Part shown: positions 1 to 7,926 of the stretch, piece by piece
Numbering within the stretch: position 1 is the stretch's first letter
Layout: each line of letters begins with the position of its first letter
Source: Methanocella conradii HZ254
GTDB lineage: Archaea > Halobacteriota > Methanocellia > Methanocellales > Methanocellaceae
Direction: 5' to 3'
Length of the DNA: 64,000 nucleotides
Assembly (NCBI RefSeq): GCF_000251105.1
Contig: NC_017034.1
Span: 806,001 to 870,000 of the forward strand
Notes under the pieces: generated by a model
Databases searched by the model: none
Told to the model about the DNA's origin: nothing
What the model saw: only the letters and a program-made list of their open reading frames with translations
Made by a program: the position numbers and the translations under genes

Positions 1-213
1 CGAGCACTCCATGGACAGGGCGTCGGCGACCTTCAACGCCTCGTCGCACACGTTACCCTTCCTCGTCGTCACCTGCATCTCGCCCGTGGCGTCCCTTATG
101 AGCGTGAAGACTATCTTTCCGCTCGACCTGTTCTTTACGACCCACCCGCCGATCTCGACCTCTTCGCCATCGGCAAACCTGCCTGAGAGTACGTCCTTTA
201 TCTTCGCGTACAT
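1..213 (-). CDS. asnS: Asparaginyl-tRNA synthetase, N-terminal part (partial)
   Basis: The gene runs off the left edge; only about 71 N-terminal residues are visible. They start MYAKIKDVLSG and form an OB-fold anticodon-binding domain with the stretch GGWVVKNRSSGKIVF followed by IRDATG, which is characteristic of asparaginyl- (less often aspartyl-) tRNA synthetases. In this family the domain reads the anticodon and the missing class II core charges the tRNA. The ATG whose complement is at 211-213 is the first in-frame start; no longer open frame is plausible upstream. AspRS cannot be fully excluded from the N-terminus alone. Confidence 0.8.
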   Translation of the reverse strand, partial: MYAKIKDVLSGRFADGEEVEIGGWVVKNRSSGKIVFTLIRDATGEMQVTTRKGNVCDEALKVADALSMECS

Positions 214-283
214 GCACTCATCTTCCACTGGCTATAGGGCGTCTTCAATAAAAAACCTTTACCGAGACCCTGAATAGCATGGC

Positions 284-718
284 CTATCGGAGTTTTCTCG
301 CCAGCTCTTTATGCCTCTGGCGGATGATACTCCTACACAGGGAAAAGAAAGCATCGATATCCCTGTCCTCCACGTTATCGAGCGGCCTCCTGACTATGCC
401 TTCAAAAGTGTCCAGGAATTCCAGCGTGGTGTCTACCTTCAGGCTCTTCTTGCGGATGAGGTTATACAGGCGCTCCATGAACATCTCGACTGTCCGGGGG
501 TCGCTGGACCTGTCGGGGTCGGTGAGCAGGTCTAGCAACCCCTCGCATACGGCACGTGCGACGCTCTCCGCAGGCCTATCGAACCCCGAAAAGAAGTCTT
601 TGGCCGTGAGCACGGCCACGGCCTCGTCTATTATCCGCTGCCTATACCTGGTAAGATCGCGCACTATCTTTAGGTTCATGAATGCTCGAATAACTTCCGG
701 GGTTATGTTGATTCTCAT
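284..718 (-). CDS. Conserved hypothetical protein, all-helical, 144 aa
   Basis: I do not recognise this 144-residue protein. It has no signal peptide, membrane segment or metal motif and reads as a soluble alpha-helical protein rich in Arg, Asp and Glu (for example LTRYRQRIIDEAVAVL). It starts MRINITPEVIRAFMNL and ends RHKELARKLR. It lies 70 bp upstream of asnS on the same strand and is divergent from the RCC1 gene that starts at 802, so the two share an 83-bp promoter region containing the palindrome at 748-770. Normal codon usage and length make it a likely real gene. Confidence 0.7.
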   Translation of the reverse strand: MRINITPEVIRAFMNLKIVRDLTRYRQRIIDEAVAVLTAKDFFSGFDRPAESVARAVCEGLLDLLTDPDRSSDPRTVEMFMERLYNLIRKKSLKVDTTLEFLDTFEGIVRRPLDNVEDRDIDAFFSLCRSIIRQRHKELARKLR

Positions 719-747
719 AATTTTTAGTGGGATGAGGTTATGCGATG

Positions 748-770
748 GTGATATAAGCTATTTATATCAC
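748..770. promoter_or_regulatory. Perfect 9-bp palindrome overlapping the RCC1 gene promoter
   Basis: GTGATATAA (748-756) and TTATATCAC (762-770) form a perfect inverted repeat around a 5-nt spacer. It sits between two divergent genes, and its right arm contains a TATA-like stretch about 35 bp upstream of the ATG at 802. That placement fits an operator for a dimeric regulator that would block TATA recognition. The regulator is not identified. Confidence 0.5.
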
Positions 771-801
771 GCCCCCTTACCTCTTGGATGGTGAGCTTAG
801 T

Positions 802-2145
802 ATGCACCGTATAAAGTTCGTGAGCTTTGCTATTTTTATTACGTGTGTTTTTGCCATCTCCGCCCAGGCAGGCGCATTGTCCCCACAGGCCGTGGCCATA
901 GCCGCGTCTAACTGTACTTCAGTTGCGTTGCTGGAGGATGGTAGCGTGTGGCAGTGGGGCCGCGTATGCGACGGTGTCGAGTGGAGCGCGCCACAAAGGG
1001 TGGACATTTCAGGCGTACGCCAGATAGCGGCCGGGAGCGGCCACGTCCTGGCGCTCAAAGGCGACGGCACCGTATGGGCCTGGGGGTCCAATTCATACGG
1101 AGAGCTAGGCGATGGCACGAATGAGAACAGCATCGAGCCGGTACAGGTGGCCGGGCTGACGGGGGTGAAAGCCATAAGCGCGGGCAAGGGCTTCAGCCTC
1201 GCGCTAAAAGGAGATGGTAGTGTCTGGGCCTGGGGCTCAAACACGTATGGCCAGTTAGGGAAAAACCCGCTCAGCTTCATGGGGTCCTTGACGCCAATAC
1301 AGGTTGAAGGCCTGGAAGGCGTGGTATCCATATCATGCGGAGGCTCGCATTGCTTTGCGCTACAGGAAAATGGCGTCTTATGGGCGTGGGGCGAGAACTC
1401 TCATGGTATACTGGGCGATGGGACAAACGAGAGCCAGTTCAAGCCCGTGAAGCCTAAGATAAAGGATGTGAAGGCCTTCGATGCAGGCGAGTTGAGCCAT
1501 GCGCTCGCCGTTAAGGAGGACGGCAGCGTGTGGGCGTGGGGGTTCAACTATAAGGGGCAGCTCGGCACGGGCGGGGTGAGCCTGAGCGACCAGGGCAGGA
1601 TATCGCTCGGGCGGGAGGCGGATAACTATAACCCGGACATCGTGAGGGGCGTGTCCGACGCGAAGGCGGTTGCCGCAGGCGGGTCGCACTCGGTCGCCCT
1701 CGCCTCCGACGGAAGCGTGTGGGCGTGGGGCTCAAACTCGGATGGCCAGCTCGGCCTTGGACACGCAGGGGGTAGCGACGTGACCTCGCCGACGCGGGTG
1801 CAGGGCATAGAAGGCGTGACGGCCATAGCAGCGGGCATGTACCACACGCTGGCCCTTAAGGGCGACGGAAGCGTGTGGGCGTGGGGCTCAAACTCGGATG
1901 GCCAGCTCGGCAACGCAAGCTTTTCAGCGGCATCTTCCCCTGTGCCCATCCTCATAGGCCCCCAGATACCCACGGCGGCATCCCCTACTTCAATCACCAC
2001 CACGATTCAGCCAAGCCCAACGCCTCAGGCTGCCGGAGCCAATTACCTCCTCGTAGGGGCTGTATGCATTATGGTGGCGCTCGTCGCTGCAGCCGTTGTC
2101 GCCGCCTATCTTCTGCTAAGTAAAAAGGCGGGCAAAAAACCATAA
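802..2145 (+). CDS. RCC1-repeat (seven-blade beta-propeller) exported, membrane-anchored protein
   Basis: The protein of 447 aa has an N-terminal signal peptide ending near FAISAQAG, seven RCC1-type repeats with the core LKGDGTVWAWGSNSYGELG, a Thr/Pro/Ser-rich linker and a C-terminal membrane helix followed by KKAGKKP. This predicts an extracellular propeller held in the membrane. The frame is open from a TTG at 784, but the ATG at 802 has GGTGAG (789-794) at good spacing and begins directly at the signal peptide, so I chose it. It resembles the RCC1 genes of the cassettes at 35.1, 39.9 and 61.9 kb but stands alone here, without permeases. A perfect 49-bp repeat (1707-1755 and 1863-1911) inside the gene shows recent repeat homogenisation. 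Ligand unknown. Confidence 0.85.
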   Translation: MHRIKFVSFAIFITCVFAISAQAGALSPQAVAIAASNCTSVALLEDGSVWQWGRVCDGVEWSAPQRVDISGVRQIAAGSGHVLALKGDGTVWAWGSNSYGELGDGTNENSIEPVQVAGLTGVKAISAGKGFSLALKGDGSVWAWGSNTYGQLGKNPLSFMGSLTPIQVEGLEGVVSISCGGSHCFALQENGVLWAWGENSHGILGDGTNESQFKPVKPKIKDVKAFDAGELSHALAVKEDGSVWAWGFNYKGQLGTGGVSLSDQGRISLGREADNYNPDIVRGVSDAKAVAAGGSHSVALASDGSVWAWGSNSDGQLGLGHAGGSDVTSPTRVQGIEGVTAIAAGMYHTLALKGDGSVWAWGSNSDGQLGNASFSAASSPVPILIGPQIPTAASPTSITTTIQPSPTPQAAGANYLLVGAVCIMVALVAAAVVAAYLLLSKKAGKKP

Positions 2146-2165
2146 GGGCGGCCACAATGCCGCCT

Positions 2166-3365
2166 TTAGCGTCGCCTGGCCCTGCCCCTTATCCTCGGAG
2201 CCTTCTCCTCCTTCTTGAGGCCGTCCAGGAACCTCCCGATGCGGGACAGCGCCTCCTTGATATCCTCCATGGAAGCGCAATAAGAGCACCTGAGGTGGCC
2301 TATGCCCGGCTCGCCGAACACGCTGCCCGGGACTGTGACCACGCCCTGCTCGTATAACAGCCGCTCCGAGAACTCCTCGGACGAGAGGCCCGTGAATTTG
2401 ATAGAGGGAAAAGAGTAAAACGCTCCCCTGGGCTCAAAGCAATGCATGCCCATGGCGTTGAACCCCCTGACGATGACGCGCCGCCGCCTATCGTACTCCT
2501 TCACCATCTCCAGCATGTCTTTCTGGCCGTTCTTCAGCGCCTCTATGGCGCCAACCTGGGCGGTGATGGGCGCGCAGAGCATTGTATACTGGTGGATCTT
2601 CATCATGGCCTCTATAACATCGGAGTTGCCGCAGGCGTACCCCAGCCTCCAGCCGGTCATCGCGAACGCCTTGCTGAAGCCGTTGAGCAGAATGGTGCTA
2701 TCGCGCATGCCGTTCAGGGACGCTATGGAGACGTGCCTCCCATCATAGGTCAATTTCTCATAAACCTCGTCCGATAGTATCATAAGGCCGTGTTCCACCG
2801 CAACGTCGGCGACCTCCTCGAGGTCCTTTCTCGTCATTATGGCGCCTGTCGGGTTGTTGGGGTAATTCATTATGATCGCTATGGTCCGCGGGGTAATCTT
2901 AGCCTCGATGTCCTCCCTTCTGACCTTGAACTCGTTCTCCTCCGTTGTGGCCACCGGAACGGGCACCCCGCCCGCCATTATTATACAGGGCTTGTATGAC
3001 ACGTAGCTGGGCTCCACGACCAGGATCTCGTCCCCGGGGTCGGTGATGGCCCTCACCGCCAGGTCGATGCCCTCGCTCACCCCCGTGGTCACGAGTACCT
3101 CATCATTAGGGTCGTAATCCACGCCCATGCCTTCATAAGTATACTTTGATATGAGTTCCCTGAGCTCGAGCAGGCCCCAGTTTGACGTATAGGTTGTCCT
3201 GCCCTTCTCCAGGCCATATATGGAAGCCTCCCTGACCCTCCATGGCGTGATGAAGTCGGGCTCCCCCACGCCTAACGAGATGACATCCTTAATTGTAGAG
3301 GCTATATCAAAGTACTTCCTGATGCCTGAGGGGGGGAGATCGATGACCTTCTTAGCGATCTTCAT
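2166..3365 (-). CDS. PLP-dependent class I/II aminotransferase (fold type I)
   Basis: At 399 aa this has the usual length of archaeal AspC-like aminotransferases. Visible family features are LGVGEPDFITP near the N-terminus, NYPNNPTG (N170/N171), SDEVYE (D199, cofactor ring binding), and NGFSKAFAMTGWRLGY with the Schiff-base lysine K232. The acidic C-terminus is followed by an Arg-rich tail. The substrate (aspartate, alanine or an aromatic amino acid) cannot be decided from sequence alone. Its start codon overlaps the stop of the upstream Lrp-type regulator by 4 bp (ATGA), so the two are co-transcribed and probably functionally linked. Confidence 0.88.
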   Translation of the reverse strand: MKIAKKVIDLPPSGIRKYFDIASTIKDVISLGVGEPDFITPWRVREASIYGLEKGRTTYTSNWGLLELRELISKYTYEGMGVDYDPNDEVLVTTGVSEGIDLAVRAITDPGDEILVVEPSYVSYKPCIIMAGGVPVPVATTEENEFKVRREDIEAKITPRTIAIIMNYPNNPTGAIMTRKDLEEVADVAVEHGLMILSDEVYEKLTYDGRHVSIASLNGMRDSTILLNGFSKAFAMTGWRLGYACGNSDVIEAMMKIHQYTMLCAPITAQVGAIEALKNGQKDMLEMVKEYDRRRRVIVRGFNAMGMHCFEPRGAFYSFPSIKFTGLSSEEFSERLLYEQGVVTVPGSVFGEPGIGHLRCSYCASMEDIKEALSRIGRFLDGLKKEEKAPRIRGRARRR

Positions 3366-3883
3366 GGGTGGATTACCAGCCTTGAGTCCTCTTCCTTCTC
3401 GAACATGATCTCGCCCTCCTGCTTGTAGCTCCTGAGCATGAAGTGGGTGGCGGTATGGGTGACCTGGCTTAACGGGGCGATCTTTTCGGCCACGAAGAAG
3501 GCAACCTCTTTCATCGTCCTGCCCTTTATGACGAGATGAAGGTCGTGGTCGCCTGAGACCAGCATGCAGGTGACGACCTCGGGGAACTTCGAGATGCGCT
3601 CTGCAACTGCATCGTAGCCCACGTTGCGCTCCGGGTTAAGCTGTACCTCTATGATGGCGTAGACCGAGTCGTCGCCGTACTTTTCCCAGTCGATTATGGC
3701 CTTATACCTCTTAATGATGCCGCGGGCCTCCATCTCCTTTATGAATCGCTCGACATCCTTCTCGCTGAGGCCGGTCTGCTCGGCAATCTCCCTTGCCGTA
3801 AGCCTCGAGTCCTTCTCAAGCAGCTCAAGTACCTCTCTCATCGACTTGCCGGTCGGCCGCTCCTTATTTTTTGATTTGCCCAT
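3362..3883 (-). CDS. Lrp/AsnC-family transcriptional regulator
   Basis: The 173-aa protein has an N-terminal winged helix (about residues 17-65, with LTAREIAEQTGLSEKDVERFI as the recognition part) and a C-terminal RAM-type ligand-binding domain (about 70-150, YAIIEVQLNPE and VSGDHDLHLVIKG). Members of this family sense amino acids and control amino-acid metabolism. It is translationally coupled (ATGA overlap) to the downstream aminotransferase, which suggests it controls that gene and perhaps itself. The N-terminal 15 residues are basic and probably unstructured. Confidence 0.88.
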   Translation of the reverse strand: MGKSKNKERPTGKSMREVLELLEKDSRLTAREIAEQTGLSEKDVERFIKEMEARGIIKRYKAIIDWEKYGDDSVYAIIEVQLNPERNVGYDAVAERISKFPEVVTCMLVSGDHDLHLVIKGRTMKEVAFFVAEKIAPLSQVTHTATHFMLRSYKQEGEIMFEKEEDSRLVIHP

Positions 3884-3985
3884 TATGATGACCCCGTTAT
3901 CGGACCTACATGTTTGGCATCTACGTTTAAAAGCTTAACGTTCGGGTGCGTTCATGAAAAACCGTTTTTATTTTATAAAAGGTAG

Positions 3986-4086
3986 TGTCGGAGGGGGGAT
4001 CCGAACCCCCGACCTCCGGATGTCTCAGGTTGGGCATTATGACACCCTATGAGTCCGACGCCCTAACCAGACTAGGCCACTCCGAC
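3986..4086 (-). tRNA. tRNA-Met (CAU), elongator type, with a 26-nt intron
   Basis: Reading the minus strand, GTCGGAG (5') pairs with CTCCGAC before discriminator A. The T arm is GGGGG-TTCGGAT-CCCCC and the anticodon stem TCGGA/TCCGG encloses loop CTCATA|A, anticodon CAT. An intron (4022-4047) interrupts the loop at the canonical 37/38 site. It forms a regular bulge-helix-bulge: CTCA pairs with TGAG, with 3-nt bulges TAG and ACA cut in their centres. Exon length is 75 nt, CCA not encoded. A CAU tRNA could also be tRNA-Ile2; the loop and variable region favour elongator Met. Confidence 0.93.
4022..4047 (-). other. Archaeal BHB intron of tRNA-Met
   Basis: A 26-nt intron after position 37 of the tRNA. 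Splice sites are TA^G and AC^A in two 3-nt bulges separated by the 4-bp helix CTCA/TGAG; GGT and ACC continue the inner helix. This is the substrate form of the archaeal splicing endonuclease. Confidence 0.88.
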
Positions 4087-4148
4087 ATCGCGAACTGGCA
4101 TAGTTTAGAGCATATCAAATGATATAACTTTTACGGTTCTCGCCGGCA

Positions 4149-4844
4149 TCATCTTTTTCTTTCGAGGCTCTCCACCCTGTCCTCATATCCTATGTACACG
4201 ATGTCTGCGTTGGTGAAGATGCCATGCTCGACGAGGCCTGGTATTGCGGATAGTTTCTGGCTTAGTAGGGCGGGGCTCTCGATGGGGCCAAAGTCGCAGT
4301 CCATGATGATGTTGCCGTTATCAGAAATGATTGGCCCATCTTTGCCCGTACCCATCCTCATCATGCACCTGCCGCCCAGCTCTGCGACCTTCCTTTCGAC
4401 GAGCCTTCGGGCATACGGCAATACCTCGATTGGCACGGGGCGGGAAAGCAGGTCCTTCATTTTTTTATCATCTATAACCACGACAAACAGCCTTGAAGAG
4501 CACGCGACGACCTTCTCCCTCGTGTGGGCCGCACCCCCGCCCTTTATCAAATTCAGGGAGGCATCAACCTGGTCAGCGCCGTCTATATCGATATCAAGCT
4601 CCGGCCTCTCCGCCAGCGACACGAGGGGTATGCCGTACTCGATTGCAAGCTCCTCAGAAGCGTACGAGGTGGGCACCCCCACTATATCAAGGCCCTCATC
4701 CCTTACACGCCTGCCCAAAAGCCTTATCGCATACGCCGCCGTCGAGCCCGTCCCCAGCCCCACAGCCATGCCATCCTTTACCAGCTCACACGCCTTCTCC
4801 GCCGCCCTCTTCTTGGCCAGCTCGCTGCCCGAAAGTTCCTTCAT
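4149..4844 (-). CDS. rpiA: Ribose 5-phosphate isomerase A
   Basis: The protein interconverts ribose 5-phosphate and ribulose 5-phosphate. Family motifs are clear: GLGTGSTAAYAI (phosphate binding), DIDGADQVD, KGGGAAHTREK (catalytic region) and a C-terminal NADIVYIG. At 231 aa it is of normal length. The frame is open from a GTG at 4853, but the ATG at 4844 has AGGTG six bases upstream and begins MKELSGSELAKKRAAEKA like relatives, so it is preferred. It is monocistronic, downstream of no close partner. Confidence 0.92.
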   Translation of the reverse strand: MKELSGSELAKKRAAEKACELVKDGMAVGLGTGSTAAYAIRLLGRRVRDEGLDIVGVPTSYASEELAIEYGIPLVSLAERPELDIDIDGADQVDASLNLIKGGGAAHTREKVVACSSRLFVVVIDDKKMKDLLSRPVPIEVLPYARRLVERKVAELGGRCMMRMGTGKDGPIISDNGNIIMDCDFGPIESPALLSQKLSAIPGLVEHGIFTNADIVYIGYEDRVESLERKR

Positions 4845-5032
4845 ATAAAACACCTAAAACACGCCAAACAACAAAAAACTTCCCTTAAGCCCTCTAAAGC
4901 ACGCAAAGGTTGCCATAGCCTGGAAAGGGGAGGCTACCCCTCGGAGACCCCATACTAAGCCAAAGCAACATAAATCATATTAAAAAACCTTCGAGAGCTT
5001 AGTAATTAGTGGCCTTCTTAAACTTAGAGAGC

Positions 5033-6064
5033 TTAACAAACGCGGGGGACCGGGTCGCCAAGCGGGGGCTCGATGAAGCGCTGCCCGCCGATACGGGTCT
5101 TCATGATGACGCCGCTGCCCTCTTCAACGCTACCGATGATGACAGCGTCTCTCCCATACCTCGTCTTACGTATTGCCTCGAGCACCGCCTCAGCCCGGTC
5201 GGCCTCCACGCCGATGACGGCCTTGCCCTCGTTAGCCACTTCAAGCGGATCGATGCCCAGCATGTCGGCGGCCGCCCTGACGTCCTGCCTTATGGGCAAC
5301 GACTCCTCACGGACGACTATCTTAACGCCGCTCTTCCTCGCCATCTCGTTCAAGACGCTGGCAACCCCACCCCTCGTAGGGTCCTTCATGGCGGTGACGC
5401 CGCCCGCATCGAGCGCGGCCTCTACGGTCTTCCATATAGGGGCCACGTCAGACCTCAGCTCGGAGCCGAACTTGAACCCCTCACGGTGCGCGATGATGGC
5501 TATCCCATGGTCTCCGATTGTGCCCGTGACGATTATCTTATTCCCTGGCTTAAGGCCACAATCCCTTATCGGGTTATCGGTGATGCCTATGCCGGCCGTG
5601 TTGATTATGATGCTGTCCAGCGCCTCTTTTGGCAGCACCTTGGTATCGCCGGTGACGAGGGCGCAGCCAGCCTCTTCCAGCGTCTCATCCACCGACCTGA
5701 CTATCCTGCGCAAATCCTCGATGGGGAAGCCCTCGGGTATGACCACGCCATTAGTTAGCGCTATCGGCCTGGCGCCCATCATGGCCAGGTCATTCACGGT
5801 ACCCGATATGGATAGGCGGCCTATGTCGCCGCCAGGGAAGAAAATAGGCTTAATGACGTGGTTATCAGTTGTGAGCACTATGTATTGATCGCCGAAGGGT
5901 ATAGCGGCGCCGTCGTCCAGCGCCTCCAGGCCTATGCCGCCCGCATTGTTATTCCTGATGGCGGCGAACACCCCGCTGATGAGCGACTGCATCATCTCGC
6001 CGCCCGCGCCATGGATAAGGCTCACCTTCTCCGGCATCTTTTGAACGGCAGCCAACTTTTCCAT
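5033..6064 (-). CDS. hypE: Hydrogenase maturation protein HypE
   Basis: HypE dehydrates a carbamoyl group on its C-terminal cysteine to the cyanide ligand of the NiFe site. The 343-aa protein has the AIR-synthase/PurM fold: HGAGGEMMQSLI at the N-terminus, TTDNHVIKPIFFPGGDIGRL, the ATP-binding VTGDTKVLP and DPTRGGVAS, and the required C-terminal PRVC with the reactive Cys as last residue. It is last in hypC-hypA-hypE, overlapping hypA by one base. The set serves the energy-converting and F420-reducing NiFe hydrogenases expected in a hydrogenotrophic methanogen; none is encoded here. Confidence 0.95.
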   Translation of the reverse strand: MEKLAAVQKMPEKVSLIHGAGGEMMQSLISGVFAAIRNNNAGGIGLEALDDGAAIPFGDQYIVLTTDNHVIKPIFFPGGDIGRLSISGTVNDLAMMGARPIALTNGVVIPEGFPIEDLRRIVRSVDETLEEAGCALVTGDTKVLPKEALDSIIINTAGIGITDNPIRDCGLKPGNKIIVTGTIGDHGIAIIAHREGFKFGSELRSDVAPIWKTVEAALDAGGVTAMKDPTRGGVASVLNEMARKSGVKIVVREESLPIRQDVRAAADMLGIDPLEVANEGKAVIGVEADRAEAVLEAIRKTRYGRDAVIIGSVEEGSGVIMKTRIGGQRFIEPPLGDPVPRVC

Positions 6065-6408
6065 TATATCTCAAGCTCCATATTTTTTAGGCAGATATCC
6101 CTGCCCGCTATGATCTTCAGCGTCAGCCCGCACTTCGGGCAGGAGCACGCAAACCGGTCCTCTATCGGGCCCTTATAGCCACAATAGGTGCACTCTCCGG
6201 CGGCGGGCACGGTCTCGATCTTAAGCTTCGACCCCTTAAGCATGTTGTCCTCTACCAGGATGTCATACATGAACTCGAGCTGCTCGGGGTTGACCATGGC
6301 AAGCTCGCCAGCCTCTACCGTAACGCTGATCACCCTCTTGGCGTTATTGTCCATGGCCGTCCTGAGGGCCGTATTAACCAGGTCGGTGGCGATGCTCAGC
6401 TCATGCAT
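6064..6408 (-). CDS. hypA: Hydrogenase nickel-insertion protein HypA
   Basis: The 114-aa protein starts MHELSIA, with the N-terminal Met-His-Glu nickel site of the family. It has a zinc motif formed by CTYC and CPKC (the latter preceded by an extra Cys, ACSCPKCG) in the C-terminal half. HypA delivers nickel to hydrogenase large-subunit precursors. It overlaps hypC by 8 bp at its start and hypE by 1 bp at its end, so the three are co-translated. Confidence 0.94.
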   Translation of the reverse strand: MHELSIATDLVNTALRTAMDNNAKRVISVTVEAGELAMVNPEQLEFMYDILVEDNMLKGSKLKIETVPAAGECTYCGYKGPIEDRFACSCPKCGLTLKIIAGRDICLKNMELEI

Positions 6409-6637
6409 TATCCATGCCCTCGTTAATCGCCGCCACTTCGTCGAGGACCTTTTTCATCTCCAGCGCCTCTTTTTCGTCTACCACCTGGATGGCGAACCCG
6501 GTGTGAACTAGCACCCAGTCGTCGACCCTGGGCTCTTCAAGCAAGTCAAGCCGTATCTCCTGGGTCAGTCCCCCGAAGTCGGCCACCGCGACGTTTCCCT
6601 TTATCTCCTTAAGCTGAGCAAGGACCGCGAGACACAT
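6401..6637 (-). CDS. hypC: Hydrogenase maturation chaperone HypC
   Basis: HypC carries the Fe(CN)2CO group through its Cys2. The open frame extends further upstream (to 6664), but family members start MCL, and the ATG at 6637 gives MCLAVLAQLKEI with GGGAG seven bases upstream. The protein of 78 aa has the expected VADFGGLTQEIRLDLL and WVLVHTGFAIQVVDE. It is first in the hypC-hypA-hypE operon. Confidence 0.94.
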   Translation of the reverse strand: MCLAVLAQLKEIKGNVAVADFGGLTQEIRLDLLEEPRVDDWVLVHTGFAIQVVDEKEALEMKKVLDEVAAINEGMDNA

Positions 6638-6871
6638 GATATTACTCCCATAAAACGCCAGCACGCTGCTGGCCAGGTTTTCTTCCCTTGATATTTCTCT
6701 CGACGTTCAAATACATTTCCATCAAAGTGAAATTTTGGCCATTATACGATTCAAAGGCACGATTTCCGTGTTTTTGCCTCTCAACCATCGTGTAAGCTGA
6801 TATTAAAAATTCAATGAATTATATATTAATGTTTTGATTATTAAGTAATTAGCACTAAAAGAGGGGTGACC

Positions 6872-7795
6872 ATGAAACAAAGCACGCTAATCGCGATAGT
6901 CGTGGGAGCCGTCATAGTGTGCGCTGCCGTTCTGGTGGCATTGAGCTTCCGCCCGCCAGGACCCAGCGCCTCGCCCACGCCATTGCCGCCGGCCGTGAAA
7001 ACGACGGCCGACGTACTTGAGAAATTCGACGCCCTGAAGGCGAAGGTCAACGCCTCCGGGCTGTGGTTCGGAGGAGCTGCTACCCAGATGATAAAGGGCG
7101 ACGAGACCGCAATGATATACTTATACAAGCCCGTAGGCTCGAGCGACGTCTCTGGTCTGCTGGCCGATGGCTACTCGGCGCTCTACTCCATATTCCCGGC
7201 CAGGGACCCGCTTTTGGTGGGTCTCATCGATACCACCCAGAAGATCAGCGAGCAGCAGTATAAGGTGGACGTCTACGCCCTGGAAAGGCCGCTCGTGGAG
7301 CTTTACGTGAACGGCGATATCGCTAAGGCCGAGCTGGTCAAGAAGGCGCTGTACGTGACGCCGGAGACCGAGAGCCTGAGGGCGTCGGGCAGCCCGTCAA
7401 GGCAGCCAGAACAGCTTCCGAAGCCTGCGAAGAACTATACCCCGCCCGTTGACAGGCAGGCATACGTAACCAAAGCGCTCAACGAGAGTGGCTATAAGCT
7501 CTTGAACCTCCAGACCGGCACGATGCAGGATGGAGCCAGGGCGGTGAGCCTGGCATACTCGATATCGTCTGGCCTCACCAATGAACAGAAGTATGGGGCG
7601 ATCGACGCCGGATTGAGGGCCTGTGCAGGGGCGTTTGGAGACTTCGATAGGTACTACCTTAACCTGATTTTCGAAAGGGGTAACGAGTACTACGTTATCG
7701 ATGCCGCCTCAACGCCCGTGCTCGACTACCTGGAGGGCTCCATTGACCAGGCCCAGCTATACAGGAATATCAACTTGACGTACTACACGAAATGA
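6872..7795 (+). CDS. Membrane-anchored extracytoplasmic protein of unknown function
   Basis: I do not recognise this 307-aa protein. It begins with an uncleaved or lipoprotein-like membrane helix (about residues 6-30), then a Pro/Ser/Thr linker PSASPTPLPPA, then two soluble regions joined by a Pro-rich linker around residue 185. No catalytic motif is visible. The ATG at 6872 is preferred over the GTG at 6866, as GAGGGGTG lies just upstream. An AT-rich promoter with TATATTAA is at about 6820-6830. It resembles the 50141-50908 protein only in topology. Monocistronic. Confidence 0.75.
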   Translation: MKQSTLIAIVVGAVIVCAAVLVALSFRPPGPSASPTPLPPAVKTTADVLEKFDALKAKVNASGLWFGGAATQMIKGDETAMIYLYKPVGSSDVSGLLADGYSALYSIFPARDPLLVGLIDTTQKISEQQYKVDVYALERPLVELYVNGDIAKAELVKKALYVTPETESLRASGSPSRQPEQLPKPAKNYTPPVDRQAYVTKALNESGYKLLNLQTGTMQDGARAVSLAYSISSGLTNEQKYGAIDAGLRACAGAFGDFDRYYLNLIFERGNEYYVIDAASTPVLDYLEGSIDQAQLYRNINLTYYTK

Positions 7796-7926
7796 GGGGG
7801 CTTCATCTCGCCCTCCTTTTTTAATACTTTTTGCACGCTTGCATAACCATTATTCTTTATCACGCCTTACTATGTGGCGTGGACAGGCAGGCCATATTTG
7901 GATATGGTGAGACTAAGAAGGAGTCG

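Noticed and set aside
784..801. TTG start of the first RCC1 gene
   Set aside because: The ATG at 802 has a ribosome site and begins at the signal peptide.
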